Below the pieces are notes generated by a model. It ran no database searches and was not told the origin of the DNA. It was given only the letters and a program-made list of their open reading frames with translations. A stretch of 64,000 nucleotides of DNA from Actibacterium atlanticum (GTDB lineage Bacteria > Pseudomonadota > Alphaproteobacteria > Rhodobacterales > Rhodobacteraceae): the NCBI RefSeq assembly GCF_000671395.1, contig NZ_AQQY01000001.1, positions 186,001 through 250,000 of the forward strand. The letters run 5' to 3'. The translations under genes were made by a program, and so were the position numbers. Shown piece after piece: positions 55,039 to 63,810 of the stretch; the stretch's first letter is position 1, and every line of letters begins with the position of its first letter.

Positions 55039-57248
55039 TCGCGCTGCGCCTTTGACAAAAAGGCGCGCAGAAGATCTGCATCCAAGGGTTTATGCATCAT
55101 CGAAACTCCGGCCTGGTCGCATTCATCGGCCAGGCTCGAGGTCCGATTGGCAGTGATAATACAGGCGGGCAGGGGCCCGTGCTGTTTGCGCAATGCAATC
55201 ACCGCGTCCAATCCCAACAAATCATCATCCAACTGATAGTCCGCCACGATCACATCGGGTGAGATGTCGACTTCCTTCAGCAACGCTTCGGCCTCGGCAA
55301 GGCTGGCGCAGGGCAAAACGTCGGCGGACCACCCCTCCAGCGTCAGGGTCAGCGCATCGCGCAGCTCGGCGTCATTTTCGATCAGAAGAATGATCAGATG
55401 TTCCAAACCGTCGCGCGGTTGCGTGTCATTGGTAGAAACAGTCGTTTGGGCCCCAAGCTGTTCGGGGGCCAGGGGCAGTTCGATCGAAAAACATGTCCCT
55501 TGTCCCAGTTTTGAACTGAGATGCAGCGGGTGTTGCAGGGTGCGACAGGCGCGCTCTACGATTGCCAGACCTAGACCCATACCATTGGCGGGGCTGGCCG
55601 ACGCATTAAGCCGATGGAACTCATCAAAGACGCGCTCTTGCTGATTTTCGGGGATGCCGGGGCCGGTGTCCCAAACCTCAACCCGCACCCCGCCACGGAC
55701 ACGGCGCGCGCCCACCAGAACCCGCCCGCTTTCAGTATAGCGGACCGCGTTGGACATGAGATTTTGCAGAATCCGCCGCAAATAAGTTGCATCCGACAGG
55801 ACGACAGCGTCGGTGCAGACCACCCGCATTTCCAGACCCTTTTGATGGGCAATCGGGCGCATTTCATCGCTGAGCTGCTCCAACAACACGCGCAGCGGCA
55901 CCGCCGAGACATGGACGGCGGCCTGCCCGGAATCCAGCTTGGAGATGTCCAGCAGGGCGCCCAGAATCTGTTCTACGCTCAGCAGGGCGTTGCTGGCTTT
56001 TTCCAACCTCTCGCCCTGAGGGCTGTGCGCATGTTCAACCTCGACCGAGGTGACATAGAGCTTGGCCGCTGACAGGGGCTGTAGCAGGTCATGGCTGGCG
56101 GCGGCGACGAAACGGGACTTAGAGGCGTTCGCGCGTTCAGCTTCAGACAGGGCGTCCTCTAGCTCGAGCGTGCGTTCCATCACTCGCAATTCCAATGTTT
56201 CCTTGGCGTTCGAGATCGCGCGCACGGCGGCGCGTTCAGCGGAGACATCGGTAAAGCTGATCACGAAGCCATCATCAGGCATCGCCTGCGCAAACACGGC
56301 CAGAATGCGATCGTTCGACAGGCTCAGTTCAAATGACAAGGGCGCACGGCGGGTGGTGGCGCGGACCCAACGGTCGATGACCTCGGGCGAATGATCGTCT
56401 TCAAATTCGACAGACTCGCGGATGCGTTCCAGAACCATGTCGAAATGCGTGCCCACCAGAAACCGACCATAGGGGATCGACAGAAGCTCTCCGACGCGGC
56501 GGTTCCAGCCCGCCAGCCGGCTTTGCGCGTCGAAAATGCACACGCCCTGATCCAGATGGTCCAGCGTGGCGCGGATAAGCCGGGCCTGATCATCCAAAAG
56601 GCGTTCGCGTTCCTGGCGTTCGATCAGGACCATGTCCGTTACATCGGTTTGCAGCACCACGGTGCCGCCATCCGGCGTTCGGTGTTCAGAAACCTGCAAC
56701 CAGCGTGACCCTGCCATCCGGGCGTTAAAGACCACGTGGTTGTCCTTGTGGCGCGCCATGCGTTTTTCACGCCACTCGACGGCACTTTCCCCGTCAGGCA
56801 GCGCCAGAAACGGGCTGTTGGCAACAAGGGTGACGTAATCTTCAAACGGCAGGCCGGGTTTCAGCAGCGGGTGGATATCGCGCATGTGTTTGCCAAAACG
56901 CGAGTTGCACATAACCAGCTTTTCGTCGGCGTCAAACAGCGCGAAACCTTCCTGCACTGTTTCGATCGCATTGGCGAGGTTGGCGCGCGCCGCTTCGGTT
57001 TCGGCGTTCGCCAAAGCCAGTTTCGCGTTGGAATCATTCAGCAGGTCCAGCGCACGTTCCAGTTCCTGCGTGCGGGCGCGCACGGTCTCTTCCAACATCG
57101 CGGCACGCTGGAACTGGGCATAGGCTGCCCCGGACTCATCTGTGTCCTGCTCAACACGCCGCATCAACGACTCTGCAATCTTACGCAGCTTGTCGTTTTG
57201 GCGTTCCAGCGAGTCTTGTTCGTTTATCAGAGAATCGAGAATGTTCAC
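55035..57248 (-). CDS. Soluble hybrid histidine kinase (NahK/ErcS'-like)
   Basis: Cytosolic sensor kinase of 737 residues with no membrane helix. N-terminal coiled coil (about 10-95), two PAS domains (about 95-205 and 225-335), HisKA with H386 in VAAASHDLLQPLSAAKLY, HATPase (about 490-595; DTGPGIP, GMGLGLAI), and REC with D670 in VIVADYQLDDD. The HisKA sequence with ASHDLLQPL is that of the ErcS'/NahK group known from the Pseudomonas ethanol oxidation region. It overlaps the FIST gene by 4 bases, so the FIST protein probably controls it. Confidence 0.92.
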   Translation of the reverse strand: MNILDSLINEQDSLERQNDKLRKIAESLMRRVEQDTDESGAAYAQFQRAAMLEETVRARTQELERALDLLNDSNAKLALANAETEAARANLANAIETVQEGFALFDADEKLVMCNSRFGKHMRDIHPLLKPGLPFEDYVTLVANSPFLALPDGESAVEWREKRMARHKDNHVVFNARMAGSRWLQVSEHRTPDGGTVVLQTDVTDMVLIERQERERLLDDQARLIRATLDHLDQGVCIFDAQSRLAGWNRRVGELLSIPYGRFLVGTHFDMVLERIRESVEFEDDHSPEVIDRWVRATTRRAPLSFELSLSNDRILAVFAQAMPDDGFVISFTDVSAERAAVRAISNAKETLELRVMERTLELEDALSEAERANASKSRFVAAASHDLLQPLSAAKLYVTSVEVEHAHSPQGERLEKASNALLSVEQILGALLDISKLDSGQAAVHVSAVPLRVLLEQLSDEMRPIAHQKGLEMRVVCTDAVVLSDATYLRRILQNLMSNAVRYTESGRVLVGARRVRGGVRVEVWDTGPGIPENQQERVFDEFHRLNASASPANGMGLGLAIVERACRTLQHPLHLSSKLGQGTCFSIELPLAPEQLGAQTTVSTNDTQPRDGLEHLIILLIENDAELRDALTLTLEGWSADVLPCASLAEAEALLKEVDISPDVIVADYQLDDDLLGLDAVIALRKQHGPLPACIITANRTSSLADECDQAGVSMMHKPLDADLLRAFLSKAQRD

Positions 57249-58411
57249 GAGGGCGGCGGATAGATGGCGACACCTGTCAGTGTCTGGTTAACATGCATGG
57301 AATTAATTTGCTCTCCATAGGTGCAAAAGCCAAGCACGTTATAGTCTGACAATAATTTAGAAATATGACCAGCGTTCTGATTTTGCTCGGCTTCCATGCG
57401 TCTGAACAAGCATTCGCAGGCCAGAATCGCATCCGGGCGGCCGCGTTCGGACAGATGTTCCAGTTCTCCGGCAAGGTGGCTTACCATATCAGTGGCTTCC
57501 GCCAGCGTCAGAACCAGCCCTTCGTCGATTGCTGAAAAGAACACCAGATCGCCGTTTTCAGCCACCTGCTGGATCGAACGCACATGATGCTGCCCGCCAA
57601 TGCGCACCACCAAAGGGTGGGCGGCAAAGGTGAAGGTCGTCAATTGGTTGGGGTCTTTGCCCACCAGTCGCGCGTATTCCCGCGCGGCGGGTTCGGCGTT
57701 GATTTCGTGGACGATTCGCTGATCGGGTGAGGCGCTTGTCACCACCATCCGCCGCTCTGTCGGTTCGAAATGGTCGGTTTTGAAGACCTCGACACGGCAA
57801 TTGGTGCGGACCTGCGCGATCACCGCCGCGTTCGACATGACCTGACCGTCATGCATGACGAAGGTTTCGCCAAAACGCTGGGCGTCTCCGGCCGAGCCCC
57901 CAAACAGCGGCACTGGCCCCAGACCCGCCGCGATTTCCGAGGTCAGCGCGTCTTCCAGCGTCGACATGCCGTCGATCAGCATGAAGTTGAATTCGTACCC
58001 CCAGTCGGGCTCTTCGCGCATCAAGGCGTTGCGGGTTTGAATCATGCCATCGATCAATGTCTGACCGTCGAAATTGGTCAGATCTTCAACCAACAAGGTG
58101 CGCGCGCGGAAACTGGTGCGCGGCAGACCCATGGCGACGATCTTCCCCTCAGCATAGCCACTATGGCCGATTTCACCGGCTGTTGTGCAGCCAATTACCA
58201 TCGTGTCCCCAAAGGCGGCTTTGGCTTGTTTGGCGATTTGGTGGATGTCTGCCTTTGGGCTGACGAAAAGCGCGACCATCTCAAGCGGTTCAGGCCCCAT
58301 GGCGGCGGCGAGCCGGTCCACAGGGTTAGCGTCGTCATGTGCGACTACGGCTGTACGCACGATCTCCGGCGCACGTTCAAGCGCCCCGGATGGACCGGTG
58401 ATTTGGTCCAT
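57245..58411 (-). CDS. FIST-domain sensor protein (NosP-like)
   Basis: A 388-residue protein with FIST N (about 40-235: LFVSPKADIHQIAKQAKAAF, MVIGCTTAGEIG, PLFGGSAGDAQRF) and FIST C (about 240-375: ARLVGKDPNQLTTFTFAAH, FFSAIDEGLVLTL, GFCTYGEQ). NosP, a FIST protein of Pseudomonas, binds heme and nitric oxide and inhibits its co-encoded kinase NahK (established knowledge). The same gene pair and the same ethanol-gene neighbours occur here. Heme binding is inferred, not seen. It starts 31 bases after the response regulator stop. Confidence 0.9.
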   Translation of the reverse strand: MDQITGPSGALERAPEIVRTAVVAHDDANPVDRLAAAMGPEPLEMVALFVSPKADIHQIAKQAKAAFGDTMVIGCTTAGEIGHSGYAEGKIVAMGLPRTSFRARTLLVEDLTNFDGQTLIDGMIQTRNALMREEPDWGYEFNFMLIDGMSTLEDALTSEIAAGLGPVPLFGGSAGDAQRFGETFVMHDGQVMSNAAVIAQVRTNCRVEVFKTDHFEPTERRMVVTSASPDQRIVHEINAEPAAREYARLVGKDPNQLTTFTFAAHPLVVRIGGQHHVRSIQQVAENGDLVFFSAIDEGLVLTLAEATDMVSHLAGELEHLSERGRPDAILACECLFRRMEAEQNQNAGHISKLLSDYNVLGFCTYGEQINSMHVNQTLTGVAIYPPPS

Positions 58412-58441
58412 CTCTCTCCTCCCGAAAATCTTACACTGATC

Positions 58442-59140
58442 TTAGAGCGGTGTGCCCGAATCGTGCAAGACGTTTGCAAAGCTGGTTTCCTTGGCCAGCA
58501 GCACGGCCTGTGTGCGGCTTTGGACCCCCAGTTTGCGCATGATCGCAGTGACATGCGCCTTCACCGTTGTTTCGGCGATAGACAGGTCATAGGCGATCTG
58601 TTTGTTCAGCTTGCCCTCGCAGATCAGCTGCAAGATGCGCGCCTGTTGATTTGTGAGCGACTCAAGACGGCTTACGGCGTCATCCGCAGCGGCGGCCGTG
58701 TCATTCTCCAGCAGGACATAGCCCTTGGGAATAAAGGTTTCGCTGCGGGTCAGTGTTTCGATCGCCGACTGGAATACATCGCGTTGGCTGTGCTTGGGCA
58801 CAAAGCCGGACGCGCCGGCGTGGATGACAGAACTGATGATGCGGTTGTCCGCCATCGAGGACACAACCACAACCGGCGCTTTGGCCGCGCGGCGCAGGCG
58901 GATCAAACCATCCAGCCCGTTCACGTCAGGCAGGTTCAGATCCAGCACCACCAGGTCAGGGCTGCCATGTTGCGCGATATGTTCAAGCGCATCATTCAAG
59001 CAGCTTGCGGTGTGAATTTTTTCAATCGGGGCAACGGCCTGCAGAGTCATCGACAACGCATCGCAGAAAAGCGGGTGGTCATCCACGATCAACGCCGTGT
59101 GAAAAACCGTATCGCCTTGAGATGTGCGCGCGTGCTGCAT
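58442..59140 (-). CDS. LuxR/NarL-type response regulator (ErdR/FlhR-like)
   Basis: Response regulator of 232 residues. REC has the acidic residues in IVDDHP, D67 in VVLDLNLPD and the lysine in FVPKHSQ. The LuxR helix-turn-helix spans about 165-228 (LTNQQARILQLICEGKLNKQ, TVKAHVTAIMRKLGVQSRTQ). Relatives (ErdR/ExaE in Pseudomonas, FlhR in Paracoccus) activate PQQ alcohol dehydrogenase and cytochrome genes. AGGA precedes ATG 59140. It heads the run regulator - FIST - kinase on the minus strand; a GTCGTA element is 61 bases upstream. Confidence 0.92.
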   Translation of the reverse strand: MQHARTSQGDTVFHTALIVDDHPLFCDALSMTLQAVAPIEKIHTASCLNDALEHIAQHGSPDLVVLDLNLPDVNGLDGLIRLRRAAKAPVVVVSSMADNRIISSVIHAGASGFVPKHSQRDVFQSAIETLTRSETFIPKGYVLLENDTAAAADDAVSRLESLTNQQARILQLICEGKLNKQIAYDLSIAETTVKAHVTAIMRKLGVQSRTQAVLLAKETSFANVLHDSGTPL

Positions 59141-59200
59141 TTTGATCCTGTTACCTTTTGTGTTTCCCTGAGCGTAGCAAGGGAGTCCTTAAGTGCATAC

Positions 59201-59216
59201 TAAGCCAATAGTCGTA
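59201..59216. promoter_or_regulatory. GTCGTA element upstream of the response regulator gene
   Basis: TAAGCC-AATA-GTCGTA. It differs at only two positions from the element at 61171-61186 in front of the PQQ dehydrogenase gene. Confidence 0.6.
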
Positions 59217-59223
59217 TAATCGC

Positions 59224-59251
59224 AAAAAGGCGCGCCCGGGTGGGGCGCGCC
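59224..59251 (-). terminator. Rho-independent terminator of the PQQ alcohol dehydrogenase gene
   Basis: 9-bp GC-only stem GGCGCGCCC / GGGCGCGCC (59229-59237 with 59243-59251), followed on the minus strand by TTTTT. It lies 29 bases after the dehydrogenase stop. Confidence 0.9.
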
Positions 59252-59279
59252 AATTTATTTTAAGCCTTCAGGGCTTGGA

Positions 59280-61049
59280 TCAGTTGGCGGAGGCCAGCTG
59301 CTTGGGCAGCTTGAACGTCCAGACCAGACCACCTTGGTTCAGGTAGTTGACCTTCTTGGCAACTTCGCCACCCCAGAGCGGAACAGCGCCGCCCCAGCCC
59401 GATACGATCGAGACATACTGCTCGCCGTCCTGTTCCCAGGTCACAGGCTGGCCAACGATGCCCGAACCGGTCTGGAAGCTCCACAGCTTTTCGCCGGTTT
59501 CGTCGTCAAAGGCGATGAACTCACCCTCGGGGGTACCGGTGAACACCAGGCCGCCAGCAGTGGTCATAACACCACCCCACAGCGGAGCGTCGTTCTTGTA
59601 CTCCCACTTAACTTCGCCGGTGTCCGGGTCGATCGCTTTCAGCGAACCGATGTGGTCATCGTAGTTGGGTTTGATGGTGAAACCAGCACCCAGATAAGCA
59701 GCACCTTTCTTATAGGTGATCGGCTCGTTCCAGATGTCCATGCCCCATTCGTTCGAAGGTACATAGAAGTTGCCGGTGTTCTGGCTGAACGCCATCGGCA
59801 TCCAGTTTTTACCACCCAGGAACGACGGCGATGCAAAGATCACTTCGCCTTTTTTGCCGTCTGCCGAAGCTGCCGGGTTACCCGGACGGTTTTCTTCAAC
59901 AAAGATCGGGCGACCGGTTTCGTCGATGCCCGAGGCCCAGCTGATGTCTTTAACGAACGGCGTGGCCGAAACAAAGGCACCATCTTCGCGGTTCAGAACG
60001 TAGAAGAAGCCGTTACGGTCAGCAGTCGCATAGCGCTTGTTGCCGGATTTGTCGGTGTAGGGAACAACTTCGTTCACACCGTCATAGTCCCAGCCTTCGC
60101 GCGGCGTGGTCTGGAAGTGCCACTTGATGTCACCGGTCTGCGGGTCGATGCCCACACGGCTGGCAGCATACAGGTTGTCACCGGTGTTGCCCTCAGCCGG
60201 GGTGCCCGCGCCACGCAGATGCGAGTTCCAGGGAGCAGGGTTACCAGCGCCAAACACCAGAGTGTTGGTGTCAGCGTCATAGGAGCCACCCAGCCAGGTT
60301 GCGCCACCGCCGGTTTTCCACATGTCGCCCGGCCAAGTCGCGTTCAGCGTGCCGGTCATGGTGCTTTCTTCGCCGTTCAGCGTGCCCATGTGACCTTCGA
60401 TCATCGGGCGGGTCCAGACCAGATCGCCGTTCTCGGCGTCATAAGCGTAAACCATGCCGACGATGCCGAATTCACCGCCCGAGTTGCCGACAACCACTTT
60501 GCCGTCAACGATCAGCGGCGCTGCGGTGTAGCTGTAGCCAGCTTTGTAGTCAGCGATTTTCTTGCGCCAGACAACATCACCGGTTTTCAGGTCCAGAGCC
60601 ACGATACGGGCGTCCAGAGTACCGAAGTAGAACTTGTCGCCATAGATGGCGCCACCGCGGTTGATCACGTCACAGCAAGGCAGAATGCCTTCGGGCAGAC
60701 GCGCATCGTACTGCCACAGCTCTGCGCCGGTCTTGACGTCGATGGCGTACACACGGCTGTAAGAGCCGGTGATGTACATAACGCCATCATAGATAAGCGG
60801 CTGGGTTTCCTGCCCACGCTGCTTTTCACCGCCAAGGCTAAAGGCCCATGCCGGTACCAGGTTCTTGACGTTGTCTTTGTTCAGGGTGTCCAGCGGCGAA
60901 TAGCGCTGCAAGTGGCGCCCCATGCCGTTGGTCACGATCTGACTGGTGATAGATTGGTCGTTCTTAATGTCATCTTCGGTCACACCAGCATGGGCAGTGG
61001 TGCCCATAGCCAATACGCCCGCGACGACAGTTGCAATGAACCGGTTCAT
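59280..61049 (-). CDS. PQQ-dependent alcohol dehydrogenase with lanthanide-type metal site
   Basis: Periplasmic quinoprotein of 589 residues that oxidises ethanol or other primary alcohols and passes electrons to cytochrome c. Signal peptide 1-22 (TTAHA-GV). Eight-bladed propeller with the vicinal disulfide C125-C126 in [10 protein letters not shown], metal ligands E193 (SGGEFGIVG), N270 (GAGNPAPW) and catalytic D321 in GWDYDGVNE. The extra aspartate D323, two residues after the catalytic one, is the mark of lanthanide-dependent XoxF/PedH/ExaF enzymes; calcium enzymes have Ala or Ser there. Codon use is highly biased, like exaC. A strong terminator follows. Confidence 0.95.
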   Translation of the reverse strand: MNRFIATVVAGVLAMGTTAHAGVTEDDIKNDQSITSQIVTNGMGRHLQRYSPLDTLNKDNVKNLVPAWAFSLGGEKQRGQETQPLIYDGVMYITGSYSRVYAIDVKTGAELWQYDARLPEGILPCCDVINRGGAIYGDKFYFGTLDARIVALDLKTGDVVWRKKIADYKAGYSYTAAPLIVDGKVVVGNSGGEFGIVGMVYAYDAENGDLVWTRPMIEGHMGTLNGEESTMTGTLNATWPGDMWKTGGGATWLGGSYDADTNTLVFGAGNPAPWNSHLRGAGTPAEGNTGDNLYAASRVGIDPQTGDIKWHFQTTPREGWDYDGVNEVVPYTDKSGNKRYATADRNGFFYVLNREDGAFVSATPFVKDISWASGIDETGRPIFVEENRPGNPAASADGKKGEVIFASPSFLGGKNWMPMAFSQNTGNFYVPSNEWGMDIWNEPITYKKGAAYLGAGFTIKPNYDDHIGSLKAIDPDTGEVKWEYKNDAPLWGGVMTTAGGLVFTGTPEGEFIAFDDETGEKLWSFQTGSGIVGQPVTWEQDGEQYVSIVSGWGGAVPLWGGEVAKKVNYLNQGGLVWTFKLPKQLASAN

Positions 61050-61170
61050 GGGTTCCTCCCGCTACGTCTCTATAGGGTCATGCCAGCCCCGAATTCGCAT
61101 ATTGTCCCTACCCGAATCGAAGGCCTTCCTGACCACTTGAAAGTATTTCCCGCACGGCAATCTGGTTAAA

Positions 61171-61186
61171 TTAGCCAATGGTCGTA
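61171..61186. promoter_or_regulatory. GTCGTA element between the PQQ dehydrogenase and the divergent gene
   Basis: TTAGCC-AATG-GTCGTA, 122 bases upstream of the dehydrogenase ATG and 75 bases upstream of the secreted protein start. It is the candidate binding site for the local response regulator. Confidence 0.65.
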
Positions 61187-61260
61187 GAGCCGTATGCACG
61201 CAGATGTGATTAGCCTGCCTGCGCCTGTGTTTTAAGGTGTGTGAAAAGGGGAGGATGACG

Positions 61261-61827
61261 GTGAAAAAATCTGTATTGTTGGCTTCGGCCGTTGTTGGAA
61301 CGCTGTTCATAAGCCCGGGCGTAGCTTTGGCAGAGCTTCCCCTCGGAGAGCGCACCGTCTATCTGAAAGCCGAATCTGGCGAGCGCCGCGCCGTGGCCAG
61401 CCTGACCTTTGAACAGGCCGGGCCGGACGAAGTGTCTTACAGCCTGTCCGTCGTAGACGATGCCTTCGGGGATTACTTCTTATCCATGCGGCCATTCCAG
61501 TGTTTGGAAAGCTCTGAAAAGCACTGGTGCTATGTGCCTTACCCGTATGAAAATAATAGAAAAATAAGCGCCGATGATCTGACCGATCTGGAATATGATC
61601 TGCTGTTCATCTGGAAAGGCGCGACAGAGTACGGGATCAATATGTGGAACGGGGTTTACTATGATCTGGAGCTTGCCGACGGCGGCCTGAACGGCGTTCT
61701 GTCCGAGATCAATATGGACGTTCTTTCGGTCCCGCCCGAGGCCGGAAACCTGCGGCCGATCCGGTCGGCGGACATCCATTCCGCCGACCCTGACAGCCAT
61801 TGGCTGCCCTATGTGGTGATCGAGTAG
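61261..61827 (+). CDS. Secreted protein of unknown function in the ethanol locus
   Basis: An exported protein of 188 residues, signal peptide ending ALA-EL near residue 25. The mature part is rich in aromatic and acidic residues, has a pair of cysteines (FQCLESSEKHWCYVPYPY) that could form a disulfide, and ends DPDSHWLPYVVIE. I do not recognise a family. GTG 61261 is chosen because GGGGAGG ends 6 bases upstream; an ATG two codons earlier abuts that site. It is divergent from the PQQ dehydrogenase and convergent with the cytochrome gene. Confidence 0.75.
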   Translation: MKKSVLLASAVVGTLFISPGVALAELPLGERTVYLKAESGERRAVASLTFEQAGPDEVSYSLSVVDDAFGDYFLSMRPFQCLESSEKHWCYVPYPYENNRKISADDLTDLEYDLLFIWKGATEYGINMWNGVYYDLELADGGLNGVLSEINMDVLSVPPEAGNLRPIRSADIHSADPDSHWLPYVVIE

Positions 61828-61830
61828 GGT

Positions 61831-62253
61831 TTACTCGGAAATCGCTTTGGCATCGCGGGTGGTGATCGACGCCAAATAGGCCAGAATGAAGTCCTGCACG
61901 GTGCGGTCATCAATGCCGACATGGCGCATTTTGGTGCCGGGCATGAACCCGGCGTTGTCTTCGATCCAGGCGCGCAGGGCGGCTTCGGTCCAGACGATGC
62001 CCGAAGCTTCCAGCGCGACGGAGTAATCATAGTCCGGATAGCTGCCTGCGGCGCGGCCGATGACATTGTCCAGCGGCGGGCCATAGCTTTCATGATCGGC
62101 ATCTACAGCGTGACAACGGCGGCACTCGGCTTCGAACAGCTGGGCGCCGGCTTCGACTTTAATGGTTTCAAAAGTGGCCTCGCTGGCGGTCCCCGGCAGG
62201 GCTGTCAGTGCAAAGGCGGCGGCGGAAATGAGCGTTGAAATGGATCGTGTCAT
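61831..62253 (-). CDS. Class I cytochrome c (electron acceptor of the PQQ dehydrogenase)
   Basis: Periplasmic cytochrome c of 140 residues. Signal peptide 1-23, heme attachment CRRCH (about residues 44-48) and the distal methionine in MPGTKMRHVG near 107, giving His/Met ligation. It corresponds in position to the cytochrome c550 of exa loci and would carry electrons from the dehydrogenase toward an oxidase. AAGGAGG lies 6 bases before ATG 62253. A GTCGTA element is 88 bases upstream. Confidence 0.93.
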   Translation of the reverse strand: MTRSISTLISAAAFALTALPGTASEATFETIKVEAGAQLFEAECRRCHAVDADHESYGPPLDNVIGRAAGSYPDYDYSVALEASGIVWTEAALRAWIEDNAGFMPGTKMRHVGIDDRTVQDFILAYLASITTRDAKAISE

Positions 62254-62340
62254 AGCGTCCTCCTTGGGTGGCTCGGGCCGATTGTAGGCCCATGCCAGAG
62301 GAGCGATTTGACGCTGATCAAACCCTAGGCGCAGAGCGCC

Positions 62341-62356
62341 TAGTGCTTTAGTCGTA
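62341..62356. promoter_or_regulatory. GTCGTA element upstream of the cytochrome c gene
   Basis: TAGTGC-TTTA-GTCGTA in the 144-base gap between the cytochrome and Sel1 genes. The right half matches the set; the left half matches weakly. Confidence 0.5.
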
Positions 62357-62397
62357 GTTAGCGCTGTCGATCAGCGCAGCCCCCGGAAAATCGCGGC

Positions 62398-62937
62398 TTA
62401 GAAGACCGGTGCGTATTTCCAGTTGTCCGCGTCGGGGGTGACCTCGTCCAGATCATACTCGGCGCCCTGCAGGCGTTTGGCGATGTCCAGACCGGCGCTG
62501 GCCGCTTGATCCACAAGTGCTTTGCCGCGATCCAAATCTTGGGCGACTCCGTGACCGCGCATCAGATCAATCCCATAGTTGAACTGACCCACCGGATCAC
62601 CTGCTTCGGCAGCGCGGCGATCCCACTCGGCGGCGGCATCGGGGTCGTATTCACCCCCCAGACCGTTGTTGTCCAACTGGCTCATCCAGGTCATGGCGCC
62701 GGTGTATCCGGCATCGGCGCAGGCGTTGAACACGGTGCGGGCGTCTTCGTGATCACCTTTCTTGGTGATCATATACCCCGTGGCGCAGGTCATCATTCCG
62801 ACCTCACCGCGCGCGGCGCGTTCGATCTCTTTCTTGATGGTCATTTCTTCGGGGTTCAATTCCCCCAGGTCAGCGTCGATTTCTGCGAATGCTGGTGATG
62901 CGGCCAGAACGATGGCGGCGATAAATACGTTTCTCAT
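62398..62937 (-). CDS. Secreted Sel1-repeat protein
   Basis: A 179-residue exported protein with signal peptide 1-18 (PAFA-EI) and two or three Sel1-like helical repeats (about 62-95, 98-135, 135-165: AAEAGDPVGQFNYGIDLMRG is typical). Sel1 repeats mediate protein-protein contacts. A role as assembly or scaffold factor for the periplasmic alcohol oxidation system is possible, inferred only from location. AGAGGAGACATCC precedes the ATG. A GTCGTA element on the minus strand (63000-63005) is about 62 bases upstream. Confidence 0.82.
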   Translation of the reverse strand: MRNVFIAAIVLAASPAFAEIDADLGELNPEEMTIKKEIERAARGEVGMMTCATGYMITKKGDHEDARTVFNACADAGYTGAMTWMSQLDNNGLGGEYDPDAAAEWDRRAAEAGDPVGQFNYGIDLMRGHGVAQDLDRGKALVDQAASAGLDIAKRLQGAEYDLDEVTPDADNWKYAPVF

Positions 62938-62999
62938 GGATGTCTCCTCTGCGCGGAGGGTAGCAAAAAAAGGGATTTTGGGCTGTCATGCTAAAGTCT

Positions 63000-63005
63000 T
63001 ACGAC
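63000..63005 (-). promoter_or_regulatory. GTCGTA half-element upstream of the Sel1 gene
   Basis: TACGAC on the plus strand, that is GTCGTA on the minus strand. The neighbouring CTAAAGTC (62991-62998) looks like a degenerate second copy. Confidence 0.4.
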
Positions 63006-63018
63006 CGGTCAGAATAGC

Positions 63019-63810
63019 TTACCCTTTTCGCTTCATCATCCCGCGCGCCGGATCGTACCCCCAAACCGCCAGCCCGATGAAGATCAGCGCCCAGAGTGCC
63101 GTCAGTGCCAATGCGCTTGCGTTTAGCTGGCCATAGAGCGCAAAGCGGATCGCCTCGACTGCGTGGGTGAAGGGGTTCAACGCGCAGATATCGCGCAGCA
63201 GGGCCGAGCTTTCAGCCATCTTCCACAGCGGGTAAAGCGCTGAGGACAGGAAGAACATTGGAAAGATCACAAAGTTCATCACGCCAGCGAAGTTTTCCAA
63301 TTGTTTGATCAGCGAACTCAGCGCCAGCCCCAGCGCCCCCAACATGATGCCACCCAGTAAAAGCACTGGCAAAACAAGAAGATACCCGTGCCAAGGCAGG
63401 GTGATACCGAACAGGCCTGCGATTAGAAGAAAGGTGTAGACCTGCAGGATCGAAATCGCGCTGGCGCCGATCAGGCGGCAGATCAACAGCCACCAACGGG
63501 GCAGGGGGCTGATCAGCAGCACCCGCATCGATCCCATCTCGCGGTCGAACACCAGGCTCAGCGCGCTTTGCATGCCGTTGAACAGCAGGATCATGCCGCA
63601 CAGGCCGGGGACGATGTAAATTTCGTAGGTGATATAGGTCTGATAGGGCGGGGTGATCGACAGGCCAAGCGCGGCGCGAAAGCCCGCGGCGAAAACCACC
63701 AGCCACACCAGTGGCCGCACCAGCGCGGCGATGAACCGTTCGCGTTGATGCACAAAGCGCAGGGCCTCGCGCAGGACGATGGCGCGCAGGGCGGTCAGGT
63801 AGGCGTTCAT
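63019..63810 (-). CDS. ABC-2 type transporter permease (PedC-like)
   Basis: Exporter permease of 263 residues with six hydrophobic helices and the ABC-2 pattern MILLFNGMQSALSLVFDREMGSMR-like segment near 72-95 (FDREMGSMRVLL) and DICALNPFTHAVEAIRFALYG near 205. It belongs to the group whose genes accompany PQQ alcohol dehydrogenases (PedC in Pseudomonas). The exported molecule is not known. ATGA overlap with the ATPase gene upstream. Confidence 0.88.
   Translation of the reverse strand: MNAYLTALRAIVLREALRFVHQRERFIAALVRPLVWLVVFAAGFRAALGLSITPPYQTYITYEIYIVPGLCGMILLFNGMQSALSLVFDREMGSMRVLLISPLPRWWLLICRLIGASAISILQVYTFLLIAGLFGITLPWHGYLLVLPVLLLGGIMLGALGLALSSLIKQLENFAGVMNFVIFPMFFLSSALYPLWKMAESSALLRDICALNPFTHAVEAIRFALYGQLNASALALTALWALIFIGLAVWGYDPARGMMKRKG

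Noticed and set aside
59334-61169. 611-codon open frame on the plus strand opposite the PQQ dehydrogenase
   Set aside because: It lies entirely antisense to a gene with clear family motifs. Such long mirror frames arise from biased codon use; no ribosome site and no recognisable domain.
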